A stretch of 9,608 nucleotides of DNA from Chloroflexota bacterium (GTDB lineage Bacteria; Chloroflexota; Anaerolineae; DTPP01), in NCBI GenBank assembly GCA_012514615.1, contig JAAYZY010000540.1:1-9608 (forward strand), written 5' to 3'. The notes beneath the pieces were generated by a model. The model had not been told where the DNA came from. It was given only the letters and a program-made list of their open reading frames with translations, and did not search any database. The position numbers were made by a program, and so were the translations under genes. Shown here piece by piece: positions 6,839 to 9,608 of the stretch (position 1 is the first letter of the stretch; each line of letters starts with the position of its first letter).

Positions 6839-7567
6839 CTATCGACTCTCGGGCATGGGCGGGGCCACGTTGGCCACGGTTTGCAGGGCTTTCTGCAGGA
6901 ACTGAGAGAGGCTCTCCCGCGCCTCGTCGTTGAGGCGGCCTAACTGCTGCTGATAGCGGCTGGCCGAGCGGAGCAAGGCGTCCCGCAGGTCGGTGTCGCA
7001 GTCCCCTTGGCTCAGCAGCGAGCCAAGGCTCAGGCCCACGGCCAAGCTCAGGGCTTCTTCCCCGCTTTCGGCCAGGGCGGCCAAGGCTTGCAGCGGACGG
7101 GCGTTGGCCGCCTGCCCTTGCAGGGTGGCCAAGAAGGCCGCCAACGTCTCGGCGCAGTAGTGCAAAGGGGAGCGGCGGCGCGGCAGCTCGTCCAGCAGCT
7201 GGCGGGCCACTTGGGCGGCGCCTTCCTCCCGCAGCCCCTCCAGCCGGTCGATGATCTGGGTTTGGAAGCGCTTCCAGTCTCCCAAGCGCGGGCGGGGCAG
7301 GGCTGCCGCCTGGCGCAGGAGGTTCCGGGCCGCTTCAGTGGGGCAGAAGACCACCCGCGAGCGGCCGGGGCCGGCCTTCTCTTCCGACAGGGCATAGGCC
7401 GAGGCGGCGGCGCCCTTGCGCTCCAGCAGACGCAGCATGTCGTACGCCGAGAACCGGCTCACCCCCACCTCGGCGGCCAGGTCGGAGTAATGAACCGGCT
7501 CTCCAGTGCCCTGGTAGAGCTCCTGGAGGGTGCGAAGGAACGCGTGCTGTCGAGGGGTGAGTATCAT
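6839..7567 (-). CDS. Winged-helix DNA-binding regulator, unknown family
   Basis: The 242-residue product starts with a winged-helix domain (about 1-75) resembling the LexA N-terminal type: 'LTPRQHAFLRTLQELY', then 'HYSDLAAEVGVSRFSAYDML' as the helix-turn-helix and 'LLERKG' entering the wing. Residues about 85-235 are a predominantly helical, Ala/Leu-rich domain I cannot assign; there is no LexA Ser-Lys peptidase motif, so it is not LexA. ATG 7567 is chosen because GGGGAG (complement of 7576-7581) lies 8 bases upstream and the longer TTG-initiated frame (from 7612) would run through the promoter -10 element. It is the first gene of the minus-strand series ending with fabH and is divergent from fabF. 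Autoregulation and control of the fab genes are natural guesses from position, not shown by sequence. Confidence 0.75.
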   Translation of the reverse strand: MILTPRQHAFLRTLQELYQGTGEPVHYSDLAAEVGVSRFSAYDMLRLLERKGAAASAYALSEEKAGPGRSRVVFCPTEAARNLLRQAAALPRPRLGDWKRFQTQIIDRLEGLREEGAAQVARQLLDELPRRRSPLHYCAETLAAFLATLQGQAANARPLQALAALAESGEEALSLAVGLSLGSLLSQGDCDTDLRDALLRSASRYQQQLGRLNDEARESLSQFLQKALQTVANVAPPMPESR

Positions 7568-7586
7568 GTCAGCTGCTCCCCAAGCG

Positions 7587-7604
7587 GCGCTGGCTGCGCT
7601 GGCT
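7587..7604. repeat. Tandem 9-bp direct repeat at the regulator's transcription start
   Basis: GCGCTGGCT occurs twice head to tail (7587-7595 and 7596-7604). It covers the predicted transcription start and early leader of the winged-helix regulator, where tandem sites could serve as an operator. It could also be chance in GC-rich DNA. Confidence 0.45.
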
Positions 7605-7610
7605 CTTGGC

Positions 7611-7639
7611 ATTCTACCCTCTCACCCCCCTTTTGTCAA
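7611..7639 (-). promoter_or_regulatory. Near-consensus sigma-70 promoter for the regulator-sigma-fabH series
   Basis: On the minus strand, a perfect TTGACA (complement of 7634-7639) is followed by exactly 17 bases and TAGAAT (complement of 7611-7616), five of six matches to TATAAT. Transcription would begin near 7604, about 37 bases before the regulator's ATG at 7567. This is the strongest promoter visible in the window. The purine-rich spacer contains a run of six G. Confidence 0.8.
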
Positions 7640-7661
7640 CATGGGCCAGTTGTGATAAACT
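7633..7661 (+). promoter_or_regulatory. Sigma-70-type promoter for fabF, overlapping the divergent -35
   Basis: TTGTCA (7633-7638, five of six) is followed by 17 bases and TAAACT (7656-7661, four of six). The start would fall near 7668, giving a leader of about 94 bases before the fabF ATG at 7762. Its -35 overlaps that of the opposite promoter by five bases. AGTT-N6-AACT (7648-7661) forms a small palindrome over the -10 and could be an operator. Confidence 0.6.
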
Positions 7662-7761
7662 ACCCCGACAGTCCGGGTGGCTGAGCCGCCGTCACGCGAG
7701 GGCGCATCGTGCTGGTCCGCCATCACCATTCCACTGCACACGAGGGGGAACAGGCAGCTTG

Positions 7762-9009
7762 ATGGGACAACTACCACGGGTGGTCGTCACCGGGCTGGGC
7801 GCCACCACGGCCTTTGGCCGGGGCGTCCAGGCCTATTGGGGCAGCCTCATCGAGGGGCGCTCAGGCGTCCGCCCCATCACCCAATTCGACACGTCCGACT
7901 TCACCACCCGCATCGCCGCTCTGGTGCCGGATTTCGACCCGCAGGAGTTCATGGACCGCCGCGACGTGAAGCGGACGGCGCCGTTCACCCAGTATGCTTG
8001 GTCTGCCGCTGCTGAAGCCATCGCCCAGGCGGGGCTGGACCCAGCCGGGGAAGACCCATACCGCATGGGCGTGGAGATCGGCACGGCGGTGGGGGCCATG
8101 GAAGGGATTGAGCGGCAGGCGCACGTGCTGCGGGATGAGGGGCCCCGGCGCATCGATGCGGTGCGCGGCGTGGCCGTCTTGCTCAACATGGCGGCGTGCC
8201 AGATCGCCATCGGCTTCGGGATGAAAGGGCCCGCCAACTGCCCTGTGGCCGCCTGCGCCACCGGCCTGGTGGCCATCGGCGAAGCGACCAAGCGGCTGCG
8301 TTTGGGCGAGGCCGATGTGATGCTGGCCGGGGGCACCGAGTCGCTGGTGACGCCGCTGGCGTTCGCCGCCTTCTCACGGTTGGGCGCACTCTCCCGCCAG
8401 AACGATGATCCCGAGGGGGCCTGCAAGCCGTTCGATGCCCGCCGCGACGGCCTGGTGATGGGCGAGGGCGCGGCTGTGGTGCTGTTGGAGACGTTGGAGC
8501 ACGCACAGCGGCGAGGCGCTGAGATCCTGGCGGAGGTGGTGGGCTACGGCCTCACCGAAGACGCCTTCCACATGGCTGCGCCAGACGCCAACGGCGAGGC
8601 GGCCGCAGCGGCGATCCGGCGGGCCATGGCCCAGGCGAACCTGGAGCCGGGAGAGCTGAGCTACATCTGCGCCCACGGCACCGGCACCGAACTCAACGAT
8701 CCGGCAGAGACCAAAGCCGTCAAGCTGGCGCTGGGGGAGGCGGCCTACCGCATCCCCATCAGCTCGGTGAAGGCCACGGTGGGGCACATGTTTGGCGCGG
8801 CCGGGGCCATCTCGGCCGTCACGCTGGTGCAGGCCATCCAGCACAACCTGCTGCCGCCGACGCGCAACTTGGCGCAGCCGGATCCGGCCTGCGATCTCGA
8901 CTACATCCCCGGCCCGCCGCGGCCGGCGCAGGTTCAGGCCGCCGCGGCCAACGCCTTCGGCTTTGGCGGTCAAGATGCCTGCTTGGTTCTGCGTCGCTTC
9001 ACGGGGTAG
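7762..9009 (+). CDS. fabF: Beta-ketoacyl-ACP synthase II (FabF/KAS II)
   Basis: FabF elongates acyl-ACP by decarboxylative condensation with malonyl-ACP in type II fatty-acid synthesis. The 415-residue product has the usual length and the complete Cys-His-His site: C165 in 'VAACATGLV', H305 in 'AHGTGTELNDPAET' and H342 in 'VGHMFGAAGA', with the supporting K337 in 'SSVKATVGH'. The C-terminal loop reads 'NAFGFGGQDACLVL', with Gln-Asp where many FabF enzymes have Thr-Asn. ATG 7762 is chosen because the family N-terminus 'RVVVTGLGATTAFG' begins at once; an adjacent in-frame TTG at 7759 would add one residue. The SD is modest (AGG at 7752-7754, or GAGGGGG further back). No acpP, fabD or fabG is adjacent, so this is not a standard fab cluster. 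A secondary-metabolite ketosynthase is less likely because no carrier or tailoring genes are near. Confidence 0.92.
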   Translation: MGQLPRVVVTGLGATTAFGRGVQAYWGSLIEGRSGVRPITQFDTSDFTTRIAALVPDFDPQEFMDRRDVKRTAPFTQYAWSAAAEAIAQAGLDPAGEDPYRMGVEIGTAVGAMEGIERQAHVLRDEGPRRIDAVRGVAVLLNMAACQIAIGFGMKGPANCPVAACATGLVAIGEATKRLRLGEADVMLAGGTESLVTPLAFAAFSRLGALSRQNDDPEGACKPFDARRDGLVMGEGAAVVLLETLEHAQRRGAEILAEVVGYGLTEDAFHMAAPDANGEAAAAAIRRAMAQANLEPGELSYICAHGTGTELNDPAETKAVKLALGEAAYRIPISSVKATVGHMFGAAGAISAVTLVQAIQHNLLPPTRNLAQPDPACDLDYIPGPPRPAQVQAAAANAFGFGGQDACLVLRRFTG

Positions 9010-9054
9010 CCAACGCCACCGGCCCAGCCGGACACTCTACTGACGAGGCATCGT

Positions 9055-9608
9055 ATGAGGAAGTGGATCGCCGCTTTTGTGGTGGGGACTGTATGGCTGG
9101 CTGTGGGGGCGTTGGCCTTCGTGGCCGCTAGCCAGAACGCCGCCCCGTTGGATCAGGGAACCGTGGCTGGGATCTCCACGCCCCGAGACAACGCCGTGGT
9201 GCGCGAGCGGGTGGTCATCATGGGCACGGCCCAAGACCCCAACTTCTGGAAGTACGAGGTGCATTTCGGCCGCGAGCCGGTGGGCAACAACTGGACGCTC
9301 ATCGGCGTAGTGCACGAGCAAGCCGTGGTGAACGGCGTGCTGGAGACCTGGGACACGCAGACGGTTCCCGACGGCGCCTACAGTCTGCGCTTGCGGGTGG
9401 TGCGCCACGATGGCAACTACGAAGAGCGCTATGTGCGGGGCTTGAGCGTGGCCAATGCCCAACCTACGGAGACGCCCACCCCAGGGGTCACCGATACGCC
9501 AACCATCACGCCCACTCCGCTGCCGCCCACCCCTACGGTGATCATCCAGCAGCCGGCGGTGGCCACCTCGGTGCCCACGGCGACGCCGGTCCCTGCCCAA
9601 GAGGCCGC
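9055..9608 (+). CDS. Exported protein with Ig/FN3-like domain and Thr/Pro-rich linker, 3'-truncated
   Basis: The frame is open from ATG 9055 to the window end (184 codons plus two bases), so the gene continues outside. GAGG at 9045-9048 lies 6 bases upstream. Residues 1-30 are a Sec-type signal peptide or anchor ('RK', then a hydrophobic core) with no lipobox cysteine. Residues about 36-134 form a beta-rich domain with 'ISTPRDNAVV', 'VVIMGTAQDPNFWKYEV', 'GVLETWDT' and 'VPDGAYSLRLRVV', a pattern I know from extracellular repeats and penicillin-binding-protein tails in Chloroflexota. From 136 to the end is a low-complexity Thr/Pro/Val linker with TPTP repeats. It begins 45 bases after fabF and may be co-transcribed. 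Location outside the membrane is likely; function is unknown because the rest is missing. Confidence 0.8.
   Translation, partial: MRKWIAAFVVGTVWLAVGALAFVAASQNAAPLDQGTVAGISTPRDNAVVRERVVIMGTAQDPNFWKYEVHFGREPVGNNWTLIGVVHEQAVVNGVLETWDTQTVPDGAYSLRLRVVRHDGNYEERYVRGLSVANAQPTETPTPGVTDTPTITPTPLPPTPTVIIQQPAVATSVPTATPVPAQEA

Noticed and set aside
6834..6847. ATCGACT tandem repeat at the end of the regulator gene
   Set aside because: A single 7-base duplication over the stop codon, with no structural or positional reason to assign function.
5762..6943. 393-codon open frame on the plus strand across three minus-strand genes
   Set aside because: It is antisense to the small TM protein, the sigma factor and the end of the regulator, all of which show family motifs. 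Its product is rich in Gln, His, Pro and Arg with no domain pattern, as expected for the shadow of GC-rich genes.
7606..7761. 52-codon N-terminal extension of fabF from the TTG at 7606
   Set aside because: It would run through both divergent promoters, and the family N-terminus starts at 7762.
7746..7785. GGAAC-like ECF -35 motif before fabF, with similar motifs before pepA and fabH
   Set aside because: No matching CGTC-like -10 element lies at 16-17 bases in any of these places, so an ECF target promoter is not supported.
9019..9031. Short hairpin CCGGC-CCA-GCCGG after fabF
   Set aside because: A 5-bp stem with no U-tract is too weak to call a terminator.

Overview
This is a GC-rich, gene-dense bacterial chromosomal window that probably comes from a member of the Chloroflexota. 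The reasons are the GC-rich third codon positions, frequent GTG/TTG starts with good Shine-Dalgarno (SD) sites, an exported beta-rich domain followed by a Thr/Pro 'TPTPT' linker at the right edge, and a 'GTAGGGGCGACG' palindrome of a kind I associate with that phylum. No rRNA marker is present, so this placement is an inference. I see no tRNA, rRNA, CRISPR array, insertion sequence or phage gene, and no gene-free stretch longer than 300 bases.

Left block, plus strand (1-4299): a 7TMR-HD cyclic-di-AMP phosphodiesterase (pgpH, 5' end outside the window) overlaps ybeY by 14 bases, a widespread bacterial pairing. An OsmC-family peroxiredoxin-like protein and a complete M17 leucyl aminopeptidase (pepA) follow. 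These are housekeeping, stress and turnover genes with every expected catalytic residue present.

A convergent gap (4300-4480) holds two strong stem-loops. One is a perfect 12-bp palindrome resembling a dispersed repeat; the other looks like a bidirectional terminator.

Right block: reading leftward from about 7600 there are four genes on the minus strand: a winged-helix regulator, an ECF sigma factor, a small one-TM protein in the anti-sigma position, and fabH (ketoacyl-ACP synthase III) with an extra C-terminal segment of about 66 residues. Reading rightward from the same 194-base gap is fabF (ketoacyl-ACP synthase II). The gap contains two sigma-70-type promoters pointing away from each other whose -35 hexamers occupy almost the same bases. 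The initiating and elongating condensing enzymes are therefore divided between two divergent transcripts, and the fabH side also appears to carry a dedicated regulator and sigma/anti-sigma pair. This arrangement is the most interesting thing here: a possible envelope- or lipid-responsive switch over fatty-acid initiation versus elongation. That function is inferred from layout only.

Right edge (9055-9608): the start of an exported protein with one Ig/FN3-like beta domain and a Thr/Pro-rich linker, cut by the window end.
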